Shown: positions 8,176 through 16,602, numbered from the stretch's first letter. The stretch: 64,000 nucleotides of DNA from Pantoea sp. SOD02 (GCF_024707505.1 NZ_CP102605.1:620001-684000), one strand, 5' to 3'. Notes: a model not told the origin generated them from the sequence alone. A program made the numbers and translations.

Positions 8176-9111
8176 TTAATGTGAGGAAACGAACAGCGAA
8201 GCCTGGTGCGCTGGCGGCACGGCAAAGTTATGCTGCATGCGTTTTATCTCTTCTGCTGGCGGCAAACCAAACAGACGTTTGAACTCGCGATTAAACTGCG
8301 AAGCGCTTTCATAGCCCACCGCATGGCTGGCCGCCGCCGCCGTCATCTCCTGACGCACCATCAGCATGCGCGCCTGATGCAATCGTACCGACTTCACATA
8401 CTGCATCGGCGGCTGATTGGTGATGCTTTTGAAATGGGTGTGGAAAGTGGGCACACTCATGCCCGCCAACGCCGCCAGTTGTCCGAGCGTTAGCGGCTCC
8501 GCATAGTGTGCGTGAATGTGGCTCAGCGCTTTGCCCACTTTGCCAAATTGACCCTGCAAGGTGAGCGCTGCTCGCAGCGCGCTGCCTTGCGCACCGGTCA
8601 GCACGCGATAATAGAGTTCACGCACCAACGCGGGGCCGAGCATCTTCGCATCCAGCGGATGATTTAGCGTGGTGAGAAAGCGCAATACCGTCTCGCGCAG
8701 CGTCTGATCCATCGGACTCGACATCATGCTCTGCGCCGCCTGGCTCTCAAACGCCACATCCTGCTGCTCCAGCTGCAACAGCAATTCAGTCGCCACAGTG
8801 AAGTCGAGATGCAGGTAAATCGCCAGCAGCGGATGTTCCGCTGACGCCGCCGTTTCCATGGTAAAAGGCACCGGCACCGAAACCGCCAGATAATGTTGCT
8901 CATCGTACAGATAGATCTGTTCGCCAAAGAAACCGCGCTTCGATCCCTGACAAACAATCACGATGCCCGGATCGTACAGCACCGGCGTGCGCGCTAGCGG
9001 CCGATCGGAACGCAGGATGCGCACGTCCGGCAGCGCGGTCAGGTTGTAACCTTCCTGCGGCGCTAGCGTTTTAAGCAGTTCTACCGTTTGCTGCTGTAGC
9101 GTTTCTTTCAT
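8176..9111 (-). CDS. AraC family regulator with AraC_N domain
   Basis: 311 residues. The N-terminal half matches the AraC_N sensor type (VRILRSDRPLARTPVLYDPGIVIVCQGSK in part, then YLAVSVPVPF and ETAASAEHPLLAI). The C-terminal half has two HTH units ending GYESASQFNREFKRLFGLPPAEEIKRM. Regulators of this type often control a divergent dehydrogenase or reductase, and a short-chain dehydrogenase starts divergently 111 bases away (9223). The gap contains ATAAGA/TCTTAT arms that could be operator halves. Start at 9111. Confidence 0.88.
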   Translation of the reverse strand: MKETLQQQTVELLKTLAPQEGYNLTALPDVRILRSDRPLARTPVLYDPGIVIVCQGSKRGFFGEQIYLYDEQHYLAVSVPVPFTMETAASAEHPLLAIYLHLDFTVATELLLQLEQQDVAFESQAAQSMMSSPMDQTLRETVLRFLTTLNHPLDAKMLGPALVRELYYRVLTGAQGSALRAALTLQGQFGKVGKALSHIHAHYAEPLTLGQLAALAGMSVPTFHTHFKSITNQPPMQYVKSVRLHQARMLMVRQEMTAAAASHAVGYESASQFNREFKRLFGLPPAEEIKRMQHNFAVPPAHQASLFVSSH

Positions 9112-9222
9112 CGCGCAACATCACTCTCATAAGATTAGGCAAGGAATATACAAGATAAGGTCTTATAGCCGTTTAGTCGCCAGAATATTATGCATCCTCA
9201 ACTTTTCGAGGAGAACCCGCAA

Positions 9223-10056
9223 ATGTCCAGGACTAAAACATTATTCATTACCGGCGTCAGCAGCGGATTTGGTCGCGCATTGGCACAAGTTGCACTAAGT
9301 CGTGGCTATCGCGTGGTCGGTACCGTGCGCAATGCTGCGGCAAAGGCTGAGTTTGAAAGTTTGCATGCGGAAAATGCTTTCGCCTATGAGCTGGATGTCA
9401 CCCATTTCGCCGCCATTGATGCGGTGATTGCCAATGTTGAATCCCACGTTGGCCCAATAGATGTGTTGGTAAATAACGCCGGTTACGGTCATGAAGGCGT
9501 GATGGAAGAGTCATCGCTGGACGAGATGCGCCGCCAGTTTGACGTCAACGTGTTTGGCGCGGTGGCGATGATTAAAGCCTTGCTGCCCTTTATGCGCCAG
9601 CGCCGTCACGGCCACATCATCAACATCACCTCAATGGGCGGGTTCATCACCATGCCCGGGATCAGCTATTACTGCGGCAGCAAGTTTGCGCTGGAAGGGA
9701 TTTCGGAAACCCTGAGCAAAGAGCTGACACCTTTCAACATTCACGTGACCGCCGTTGCTCCGGGATCGTTCCGCACCGATTGGGCCGGTCGTTCGATGGT
9801 GCGTAGCGCACGCATCATCGCCGACTATGACGCGCTGTTCGACCCGATTCGGCAGGCGCGAGAGGAGAAAAGCGGCAAGCAGTTGGGCGATCCGCTCAAA
9901 GCCGCCAGCGCGATGCTGGAGGTGATCGAAAGCAGCAATCCCCCGGCGCATCTGTTGTTAGGCAGCGATGCTTTGGGGTTGGTACGGCAGAAGATTGAAT
10001 CATTTGGCGCAGAGATTGATAGCTGGGAAACGCTAACGCGATCGACGGATGGCTGA
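9223..10056 (+). CDS. Short-chain dehydrogenase/reductase
   Basis: 277 residues. Classical SDR motifs in order: TGVSSGFGRAL (cofactor-binding TGxxxGxG, near residue 11), NNAGYG near 85, INITSMGG with the catalytic Ser near 138, and YYCGSK with the catalytic Tyr and Lys near 152. Uses NAD(P)H to reduce or oxidise a carbonyl/alcohol; the substrate is not evident. Start at 9223 has GAGGAG nine bases upstream; the longer frame from 9190 reads through that ribosome-binding site. Divergent from, and probably controlled by, the AraC regulator at 8176-9111. Confidence 0.87.
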   Translation: MSRTKTLFITGVSSGFGRALAQVALSRGYRVVGTVRNAAAKAEFESLHAENAFAYELDVTHFAAIDAVIANVESHVGPIDVLVNNAGYGHEGVMEESSLDEMRRQFDVNVFGAVAMIKALLPFMRQRRHGHIINITSMGGFITMPGISYYCGSKFALEGISETLSKELTPFNIHVTAVAPGSFRTDWAGRSMVRSARIIADYDALFDPIRQAREEKSGKQLGDPLKAASAMLEVIESSNPPAHLLLGSDALGLVRQKIESFGAEIDSWETLTRSTDG

Positions 10057-10079
10057 TGAACTATAAACGGTAATATGCA

Positions 10080-10148
10080 GGTGCGCATGAATGCGCACCC
10101 TACAAAAAAACGCGCCAAGCCTCTGTAGGGGCGCCATTCATGGCGACC
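10080..10148. repeat. Two interspersed inverted repeats, one of each subfamily
   Basis: 10080-10099 has arms GGTGCGCAT/ATGCGCACC. 10130-10148 has GGCGCCAT/ATGGCGACC. Both belong to the window-wide family, and the two types sit 30 bases apart with CCTAC/GTAGG flanks facing each other. Confidence 0.8.
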
Positions 10149-10171
10149 GACTTGAGCCTAAAAATTGATCA

Positions 10172-10498
10172 TCATCGCAGCACTTCCAACCCCTTTCGCT
10201 CGATAAGATTGAGCAATCGCAATGCTGCACCGTTAGGTTTTTTCTCTTCTCGCTCCCACTTCACTACAGTTCCCACCGACATGCCGACGTAAGCGGCCAG
10301 CATTGCCTGGCTCAAATTATAGCGTTGACGCAACTGATTAATTTCATCACCTGACATCATATGCAAGACAGGAAGAGAAGCGCGCAATTCACGCAATCTC
10401 ACACGAGAATCAATTTTTTCTTTTAGCTCATCTGTAACCACGCCAATTTCATTAAAATCCTCGGCGATCTCTTGTAAATCTTTCAGATGATTAACCAT
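10172..10498 (-). CDS. XRE-type HTH antitoxin-like protein (HigA/NadS-like), apparently without toxin
   Basis: 108 residues. The C-terminal part holds an XRE helix-turn-helix (INQLRQRYNLSQAMLAAYVG, then MSVGTVVKWEREEKKPNGAALRLL), the form seen in NadS/HigA antitoxins that follow a RelE/HigB-like toxin. The N-terminal 50 residues are charged and helical. Start at 10498. In such loci the toxin gene precedes the antitoxin by a few bases, but the 290 bases upstream (10499-10790) contain no open frame of suitable size, so this looks like a solitary antitoxin or a stand-alone regulator. Confidence 0.75.
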   Translation of the reverse strand: MVNHLKDLQEIAEDFNEIGVVTDELKEKIDSRVRLRELRASLPVLHMMSGDEINQLRQRYNLSQAMLAAYVGMSVGTVVKWEREEKKPNGAALRLLNLIERKGLEVLR

Positions 10499-10790
10499 CG
10501 CATTTTACCTCACGCATCTTGCCAGTCTTGATGGCTGTTATCTTTTATGCTCAGCATGCGGATTGCTACTGTACTAAGTGTAATAGATCTATTCAAGAAC
10601 AGCCTTCATCATTGAACATTGCATGAAATACACTCAGTACCCCTGACCTGTTTATTAAGTTATTGTTAACAATAAATTAGCACTTTTGGCCAAATCACTG
10701 CGAAACTGATTCGCCATATTCCTGTACATATTAATTAAACTTGTATAAGTTTGATGGCTAAAGTTATACGTCAACCTTAAGGATGGAACC

Positions 10791-11042
10791 ATGCGTCAGG
10801 ATCGTAACTTTTCCACAGCGTCGGAAGCTATTGCGCGCTACTTCAAAGAAGCCTCTTTGCCTTCGCAGCAGGAAACGCTGGGGCAGATTGTGGTTGAAAT
10901 CTTGCGTTCCGGACGGACGCTAAGCCGTAAAACACTGTGTACCAAGTTGCTGTGCCGCATGGAACAAGCGCGCGGTACTGAAGCAGAAATTCACTATCAG
11001 CAATTAATTGGACTGATGTTTTCCGTAGAACGAGAATCTTAA
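10791..11042 (+). CDS. YmgB/AriR-like small regulatory (connector) protein
   Basis: 83 residues. The arrangement AIARYFKEASLPSQQETLG, then IVVEILRSGRTLSRKTLCTK, aligns by eye with E. coli YmgB/AriR (ALASYF ... [22 protein letters not shown]), an all-helical dimer of the two-component connector family linked to biofilm and acid-stress signalling. Start at 10791 follows AAGGATGGAACC. A second small protein with the same helix pattern follows at 11160, and the pair probably forms a duplicated regulator set. Long upstream region (10499-10790) is AT-rich and may hold the promoter. Confidence 0.65.
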   Translation: MRQDRNFSTASEAIARYFKEASLPSQQETLGQIVVEILRSGRTLSRKTLCTKLLCRMEQARGTEAEIHYQQLIGLMFSVERES

Positions 11043-11159
11043 ACCAGGCGCAGTTGGCCTGAGAATTAACCAAGTGGTTTCCGCCTCATTCGCATACTGG
11101 TAAGACTGAATCCACTTTGTTATTTGCCGCAGGTCTGCCGCGGTAACCAGAGAGAATCT

Positions 11160-11450
11160 ATGTACAGAAGTGATGAAGAACGGCTCACCGACATCATCAT
11201 GGGCGATGCAATTTTACAGTTGCTGAAAAAATCCGGCCCGCTTTCACCTCGCGCGCTGCTGGATAAATTGCGTGGGATGGCCTCGATTGAGCGCGATCCT
11301 CCGCGCCAGCAAGCACTAAGCCGCGCGATGTCGGAAGTGATGAATCATATTGAAACACCGCAGTCGAGCGGCGTGGCGATCAAGAATACTGACAACGTGA
11401 CGCATATTTTCCGCAATCGTGACGGTTCAGGTAATGGAACCAAGCATTAA
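11160..11450 (+). CDS. Small helical protein, second YmgB-like paralogue
   Basis: 96 residues from ATG 11160 (AGAGAGAATCT upstream; the longer frame from 11124 has no ribosome-binding site). The segment DAILQLLKKSGPLSPRALLDKL followed by ERDPPRQQALSRAMSEVMNHI (partly quoted) mirrors the gene just upstream: a short helix, a G-x-x-LS-x-x-x-L turn, then a longer helix. No membrane segment or signal peptide. A strong terminator follows. Likely a regulatory adaptor protein; function otherwise unassigned. Confidence 0.6.
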   Translation: MYRSDEERLTDIIMGDAILQLLKKSGPLSPRALLDKLRGMASIERDPPRQQALSRAMSEVMNHIETPQSSGVAIKNTDNVTHIFRNRDGSGNGTKH

Positions 11451-11455
11451 ACATT

Positions 11456-11489
11456 AGGCGAACGTAGGTTAATCCGCGTTCGCCTTTTT
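11456..11489 (+). terminator. Intrinsic terminator
   Basis: Perfect stem AGGCGAACG/CGTTCGCCT with a 12-base loop, followed by T5. Ends the YmgB-like pair. Confidence 0.85.
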
Positions 11490-11574
11490 GTTTCATAGCT
11501 GTTAACACTTCACGCTTGTTTTCTTCTGGCACTCTGTTAGATTCAAAACTCATGCCACATTCAGGCGAGCTTTT

Positions 11575-11661
11575 ATGTCTATCTTCAACGCATTAACCAC
11601 AGAGACCACAACCACCACCGCATATGGCGGCGGCGTGTGTGCATCTGTAGCGAAGAGATAA
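11575..11661 (+). CDS. Threonine-rich 28-residue mini-ORF, possible leader peptide
   Basis: ATG at 11575 follows AGGCGAG by five bases and runs to a TAA at 11661. The product begins MSIFNALTTETTTTTAYGGG and ends VCASVAKR, with five Thr codons in a row. Such runs recall threonine-sensitive attenuator leaders, and a CCCCGTC/GGACGGGG hairpin follows at about 11676-11698, but it has no T tract and the next gene is an isochorismatase-family hydrolase, not Thr biosynthesis. A small independent peptide is equally possible. Not recognised. Confidence 0.45.
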   Translation: MSIFNALTTETTTTTAYGGGVCASVAKR

Positions 11662-11738
11662 GCTCCAGCATCCTCAGCCCCGTCAATCACTGGACGGGGA
11701 ATGGTCTCCGTTCATAGCATGCAGAAAGGAGACACACC

Positions 11739-12272
11739 ATGCAGCCACAACATAAAGCCTTATTAGTCATTGATATGCAGAATGGCTTATTTCACGCCTC
11801 GCCAGCGCCCTTTGCTGCGGAATCTGTTTTAGCCAATATCATTCAGCTGATCGCGTTAGCCCATCAAGCGCATGCGCCAATATTCTTCGCGCGCCACACT
11901 GGACCGGATGGATCGCCCTTTGCCGCAAGTAGCCCGCTGACTCAATTGATTCCTGAACTGCAGATGGATGCATCGCACGATCGGGTATTTGTGAAGCGCT
12001 ATCCCAACTGTTTCCGCGACACTGAATTACTGGCAGCACTGAAAAGTGCCGATATTCAAGAGTTAGTGATTGTTGGAATGAAGAGCGAATACTGCGTGGA
12101 TACCACTTGTCGTGCTGCCGCAGATTTAGGTTTTCGCGTGGTGCTGATTGAGGATGGGCATACTTCGGTGGATAACGGCGTGCTGAGCGCTGAGCAGATT
12201 ATTGCGCACCATAATCAAACCTTGGCTGGGCCATTTGTGCAGCGGGTATCAAGCGTGGCATATGCGTTCTAA
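11739..12272 (+). CDS. Isochorismatase-family cysteine hydrolase
   Basis: 177 residues, the usual family length. The catalytic triad is visible: Asp in LLVIDMQNGLF (near 12), Lys in FVKRYPNCF (near 87), Cys in KSEYCVDTTCRAA (near 113). The family hydrolyses isochorismate, nicotinamide or other amide/ether bonds in the cytoplasm; the exact substrate is unclear. Start at 11739 has AAAGGAG eight bases upstream. A 28-codon Thr-rich ORF and a GC hairpin lie just upstream and may be part of its leader. Confidence 0.88.
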   Translation: MQPQHKALLVIDMQNGLFHASPAPFAAESVLANIIQLIALAHQAHAPIFFARHTGPDGSPFAASSPLTQLIPELQMDASHDRVFVKRYPNCFRDTELLAALKSADIQELVIVGMKSEYCVDTTCRAAADLGFRVVLIEDGHTSVDNGVLSAEQIIAHHNQTLAGPFVQRVSSVAYAF

Positions 12273-12440
12273 GTCACGATAAAAATTGGGCTTATGTCCC
12301 ATTTGCTAATGATTTTTCTTGAATTCTTTAATTGCCATACAGTGAAAAATCACATAGATGATTAGCATAAAAATTTGCATTAATCGTATGCACATGATTA
12401 GCAAGAAAAAAACATTACATCTATGCTTGTTCAGGCTTAC

Positions 12441-12467
12441 ATCATTGATTACAATCCAATCAATGAT
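12441..12467. promoter_or_regulatory. Ten-base-arm inverted repeat upstream of the dGTPase island
   Basis: ATCATTGATT and AATCAATGAT flank ACAATCC, a perfect inverted repeat about 95 bases before the dGTPase start, in an otherwise AT-rich 290-base gap (12273-12559). It could be an operator or a transcript hairpin. Confidence 0.4.
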
Positions 12468-12559
12468 TGTGAGCTTAATAATTGGAAACATTACGTTAAT
12501 GCATCCAATTATATAAATATAAATTTTACACCGTCTTTATTAATTCTCTGGAGAAAAAA

Positions 12560-14089
12560 ATGGAAAGGATTTTAACTACTGACCGTGATAGAAAATCAAC
12601 GGCATCTCATAACAATTTACTTTCAGCTACTCAGAGTGATCGAGCCAGGTTGATTTACTCTGCTGCTTTCAGGCGGCTTCAGCAAAAAGCTCAAGTTTTT
12701 TCATTAGAAAGTAATTCTGCTGTCAGATCTCGACTAAGTCATTCTATAGAAGTGTCTCACATTGGACGTTATTTAGTCGCTAGCATTTGTTCAAAAATAA
12801 ATGCTAATCCTAAATTTGAAAGTGAAGTAAAAAAATACTGGCTTGACAATAACTTAGCTATTGCCAACGTTGTAGAAATATCATGTTTAGCCCATGATAT
12901 TGGCAACCCGCCCTTTGGTCATTTTGGTGAAGCCGCAATTGTAGAATGGGCTTAATCTGATGAAATTAAGAAATCATTAAAAAAATCCTTGAAAACAAAA
13001 TCACTAGACCAAGAGAGATTAGACTTTCTTCTCGAAGATTTTACTAATTTTGATGGTAACCCACAAGGGCTTAGAATATTAACTAAGCTCCAAGGAGAAG
13101 ATGGCTTTTATGGGCTAAATTTAACTTATAGCCAATTAGCAGCATTCATGAAATATACCTATGGTTCGAAAGATAAAACTAGTGGACATTCCGATGGTAA
13201 ACCTTTTAGCAAAAAAATTGGATTCTTTGAAACAGAAAGAGATGTATTAGAACGAGCTTGGAAAAAATTAGGCATGAATTTAAACAAAAGACATCCTCTA
13301 GGTTTTTTGATGGAAGCCTCAGACGATATTTCATATTGTGTAAGTGATATTGAGGATGGGATTGAAAAAAACATTATTTCTTTAGATCATTTTAAAAATG
13401 AAGTTTCCAAAGGATTATCGATTGTAAAGGAGGAACATTGCGAGTATGGCGATTTTTGCAATGATCTAATTACTAAACTAAATGAAGATCAATCAGAATT
13501 TCCAATCGGTAGTTTTCTTGGTTTCAAAACTATACTATCCAATTTCCTTGTTGATAAAGTCTCAACAAGATTTGTAGAGTCATATAATGATTTCATTTCC
13601 TTAAGCATTGAAAAACAAATAATCTCAAAAGGGACGATTGAATATGCTATTTTAGATGTTTTGCGTAACTATACTTCGACTTATCTGTTTACTTCATATG
13701 AAGCTGAAAAAATGGAATTATCTGGATTTGCAATAATAAAAGGCATTTTAGATGAATACTTAAAATTAATTTCTCTTACTAAAAAAGAATTCTCCCATTT
13801 AATACTTCAAGATTTTGATAAAATGAGAGAGTGTAAGCTGAGCATTGAAAGAAGATTATATAATAGGTTACCAAAAAAACACGTTAGCGCTTATAAAACT
13901 GCAATTGCAAACAAACCACTAAATGAAATTAATGATGAGATTAATTGTCTGATAAACTCTTTTGAAAAAGTTGATGATGACACGGAACTACGTTTACGCC
14001 TGCACTTAATTGTTGATTTTGTTTCAGGAATGACAGACCAATTTTCAATGGAAATCTACCAATTAATTAAAGGGATAAGTGTTAGGTGA
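12560..14089 (+). pseudogene. dGTPase-family HD phosphohydrolase interrupted by an in-frame TAA
   Basis: The frame is continuous across 12560-14089 except for one TAA at 12953-12955, splitting it into 131 and about 377 codons. The first part has the HD-site pieces SRLSHSIEVSHIGR and CLAHDIGNPPFGHFGEAAI. The second continues as expected for Dgt (DGNPQGLRILTKLQ) and contains the last metal ligand block MEASDDISYCVSDIEDGIE. Family members cleave dGTP and other dNTPs to nucleoside and triphosphate, and some act as phage-defence enzymes by draining dNTPs. The stop separates HD residues, so the chain should be inactive unless read through or the base is a sequencing error. AT-rich, unlike its neighbours; GGAGAAAAAA precedes the start. 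The next gene follows with an overlapping ribosome-binding site. Confidence 0.8.
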
Positions 14090-14094
14090 GCATT

Positions 14095-14733
14095 ATGAAT
14101 CATAATTTCAAACAAATGAAAATAAATAGACACCCGCTAATTTGGGTGTCTCACATCATTTCGAGTTATTTATCGGACGGCATATTATCTAATAATGCCA
14201 TACTTTCCTTTAGCAAGTACAAATACCTTCCACGTTCATATTTTGATATAAGAACGAACTTCAGCATTCCACAATCTCAACTTGATACCTCTTTTCTACT
14301 GAGTGCGCTGATGGATCTGGAGGAAGGTGAAGAGCTCGCCTTCCAATCTGATGTTTATGATCGAGGGAACAAATATCACATCCCTTTGATAGATTTTGGT
14401 GTTAAGGATGGTAGGGCTTTAGAAAACTCAATAATTGAATTTTCTAAATATTGGAATATGAGTTTTTCACTCTTTAATAGCGGTAGATCTTTTCATGCTT
14501 ATGGAAATCGACTTCTGAACAATCAAGAGTGGATACAGTTCATGGGGAGCCTATTATTAATTAACGTTCCTGGTGGACCAAAAATCATTGATGACCGTTG
14601 GATTGGCCATAGAATTATGGCCGGTTATGCTGCTTTGAGGTGGAGTAAAAATAGCAACCAATATAAAAAATTCCCAACCCATAGTGGATACATGAGTCAA
14701 AACGGATTTCTAAACCATATTGAAGAAAATTAG
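14095..14733 (+). CDS. AEP/primase-like protein partnered with the dGTPase
   Basis: 212 residues. ATG 14095 has AGGTGAG five bases upstream, formed by the end of the dGTPase gene; a GTG at 14086 overlapping its stop is also possible. No membrane segment. Motifs suggest the archaeo-eukaryotic primase fold: an acidic block LIDFGVKDGRAL near 100, NSGRSFHAYGNRLL near 130 (SxxFH type, like the AEP motif II S-x-H), and KIIDDRWIGHRIMAGYAALRW near 165 (acidic plus Arg, like motif III; partly quoted). The assignment is by eye and tentative. AT-rich like the dGTPase, and translationally coupled to it, so the two probably form one acquired unit. A hairpin terminator follows. Confidence 0.55.
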   Translation: MNHNFKQMKINRHPLIWVSHIISSYLSDGILSNNAILSFSKYKYLPRSYFDIRTNFSIPQSQLDTSFLLSALMDLEEGEELAFQSDVYDRGNKYHIPLIDFGVKDGRALENSIIEFSKYWNMSFSLFNSGRSFHAYGNRLLNNQEWIQFMGSLLLINVPGGPKIIDDRWIGHRIMAGYAALRWSKNSNQYKKFPTHSGYMSQNGFLNHIEEN

Positions 14734-14750
14734 AATGATTAATTAATATA

Positions 14751-14781
14751 AAATTAAAAGGATTAGCGCCCCTTTTAATTT
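14751..14781. terminator. Bidirectional-looking terminator at the island's right edge
   Basis: Stem AAATTAAAAGG/CCTTTTAATTT (11 perfect pairs) with loop ATTAGCGCC. It lies between the primase-like gene and the convergent DUF3147 gene and can serve both strands. Confidence 0.7.
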
Positions 14782-14798
14782 AACGTGTTGATCTGAAT

Positions 14799-15155
14799 TT
14801 ACATCAGCTCAATGCCAAAGCGTTTCAGAAGCGTGGCCCACAGCAGAAACAGCAGGATGGTGAGCACGCAGCTCGCAATCAGCGTCGGCCAGAATCCGAG
14901 GCGTTGATAGAGAAACGGAAAGGCGACAAACATCGGTAAAGTCGGCACCACATACCAGAAGGTGTACCACGCGTGGCTGGCAATTTTGGCCTGACTTTGT
15001 CCTTCCAGCTTCATCCAGATCAATACCAGCACGGTTACCAATGGGAGCGCGGCAATCAGTCCACCGAGGCGATCGCTACGCTTAGCCACTTCAGATATCA
15101 GCACCACCATGCCTGCGGTAATGGCGTATTTGGCGATAAGCCACAGCATCCACAT
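14799..15155 (-). CDS. DUF3147-family small inner-membrane protein
   Basis: 118 residues with four predicted membrane helices and a conserved block RSDRLGGLIAALPLVTVLVL near residue 27 that is characteristic of the DUF3147 family. Role unknown; such proteins are common single genes in Proteobacteria. It lies just downstream of, and in the same direction as, the LacI-type sensor gene with a 24-base gap, so the two may be cotranscribed. Normal GC, marking the end of the AT-rich island. Confidence 0.8.
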   Translation of the reverse strand: MWMLWLIAKYAITAGMVVLISEVAKRSDRLGGLIAALPLVTVLVLIWMKLEGQSQAKIASHAWYTFWYVVPTLPMFVAFPFLYQRLGFWPTLIASCVLTILLFLLWATLLKRFGIELM

Positions 15156-15179
15156 CTCCCTCCTTTCCTGTTTCGGCTA

Positions 15180-16043
15180 TCAATGTCGAATCGCACATCC
15201 GCACTGCGACATTTCGCCCGGCACATGCTTACCGTGGTGCGAATGGCGCACCTGCAATTCGCCCTGCTGCCAGGCGTTACTGGTATCGGCACGGTTCTCC
15301 AATAAACGATTCAACGCTTCAGCCACCAGCAAATCACGACGCTGCGCCCAGCTGGTCAGATGCCAGGTTGACGCACGCGCTTCATCGACATCATCAAATC
15401 CCACCACCGCAACATGAGCACCTTGCGCGAAGTCACGCACCGCTTGTAACGCACCAAACGCTAACACATCGCTTTCGCAGAACAGCGCATTGATGCGCTC
15501 GGCAGCACGGGTTTTCTTCAAATACGCCATCATCGCCTGATAAGCCAGTTCGCGATCGTTGCCACCGGCGGAGAGCTCGATTTTCAGTTCTTTCTGTTCT
15601 GCTTGCAGGCTGGCGGCAAAACCTTGCAGTTGACGCGCAGGCGCGCTGTTTTCCTGGCTGTGCATAAAGCCGAACCGTTGATGACCTTGCGACAGAAGCA
15701 ATAATCCCATCTCTGCGCCTGCGTCAAAGCCATCGGCAATCACGACGTTGGCATCCGCACTGGCGCTGTGACTCAGATGGACGGTTGTCGCCTGAGGCAG
15801 AATATCGGCTGCCACACTCAATTCATCGCTAAACAGCGAGGTCAGAAACACTAAACCGCTGACAGGAAGTTGCGCGGCGTTATGCAGCGCGTTTTGATAA
15901 CTTTCACGGGAATTGGCATTGAGCAGCAGCGTAATCAAGCCGCGTTCATTCAGCTGACGCGTAACTTCATTGAGTAGCTTTACGGTATTGGGATTGGTGA
16001 ACTCATCGCTGACAATGCCGACGATGTTGGAATTAACGGCCAT
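15180..16043 (-). CDS. LacI-type ligand-binding domain protein without DNA-binding HTH
   Basis: About 287 residues starting at ATG 16043, with AGGAG nine bases upstream. It begins at NIVGIVSDEFTNPNTVKLLN, which corresponds to the first strand of the periplasmic-binding-protein-like core of LacI/GalR regulators; the 55-residue HTH and hinge found in those proteins are absent, and the frame upstream does not encode them. Later blocks are typical: GLVFLTSLFSDE, HQRFGFMHS, DALFCESD-like INALFCESDVLAFGAL, and VAVVGFDDVDEA. No signal peptide, so cytoplasmic. It may be a regulator that lost its HTH, or a cytosolic ligand sensor; it is not obviously decayed. Confidence 0.75.
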   Translation of the reverse strand: MAVNSNIVGIVSDEFTNPNTVKLLNEVTRQLNERGLITLLLNANSRESYQNALHNAAQLPVSGLVFLTSLFSDELSVAADILPQATTVHLSHSASADANVVIADGFDAGAEMGLLLLSQGHQRFGFMHSQENSAPARQLQGFAASLQAEQKELKIELSAGGNDRELAYQAMMAYLKKTRAAERINALFCESDVLAFGALQAVRDFAQGAHVAVVGFDDVDEARASTWHLTSWAQRRDLLVAEALNRLLENRADTSNAWQQGELQVRHSHHGKHVPGEMSQCGCAIRH

Positions 16044-16206
16044 GGACTGACTCTCCTGCAACTTAGCGTGCGGTAATTATTTGTAGGTAACAAAGTTAAG
16101 CATTCCACGTTACCCGAATAATCCACGAGCGCCAATCGCTTAGAGGTCAGTTCAGATTTTGAAGATCATAAATGATATCGGACGGTGATACAGCACCAAG
16201 TCGTAG

Positions 16207-16226
16207 GGTCGCCATTCATGGCGACC
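16207..16226. repeat. Interspersed inverted repeat, copy 5
   Basis: GTAG followed by arms GGTCGCCAT/ATGGCGACC, just downstream of ybaA. Confidence 0.85.
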
Positions 16227-16248
16227 ATCTTAACGCCTATGCTCTCAG

Positions 16249-16602
16249 CTACTCCTCCAGCAAAATCGCGAATCCGCCATAGATCATGCGTTTGCCATCG
16301 AACGGCATATTCTCGCCCATCTCTTTCATGCGCGGATCGGACATCATTTTGGCATTGGCGGCGTCACGCGCTTCTCGCGAGGGATATTCGATCCAGCTGA
16401 ATACCACCGTTTCGCCCTCTTCGGCTTTTACCGCGCGATAGAAATCGGTCTGCGTGCCTTCGGGGACATCGTCTGCCCAGCACTCGACGATACGCGTGGC
16501 GCCAAACTCTTTAAACAGCGGTGCGGCTTTGGCCGCCATGGCACGATAATCCTCCTTATTGGCTTCCGGCACCGCTACGACAAAACCATCAACATACGAC
16601 AT
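16249..16602 (-). CDS. ybaA: YbaA, DUF1428 family
   Basis: 117 residues, the normal length. MSYVDGFVVAVPEANKEDY at the start, WADDVPEGTQTDFYRAVKAE mid-protein, and MPFDGKRMIYGGF near the end match enterobacterial YbaA (DUF1428), a small soluble ferredoxin-like-fold protein of unknown function. Start at 16602. Divergent from a membrane protein gene; the 16603-16780 gap holds the promoters. Confidence 0.9.
   Translation of the reverse strand: MSYVDGFVVAVPEANKEDYRAMAAKAAPLFKEFGATRIVECWADDVPEGTQTDFYRAVKAEEGETVVFSWIEYPSREARDAANAKMMSDPRMKEMGENMPFDGKRMIYGGFAILLEE

Noticed and set aside
11575-11661. Classic thr-operon leader
   Set aside because: The downstream gene is an isochorismatase-family hydrolase and the following hairpin has no T tract.
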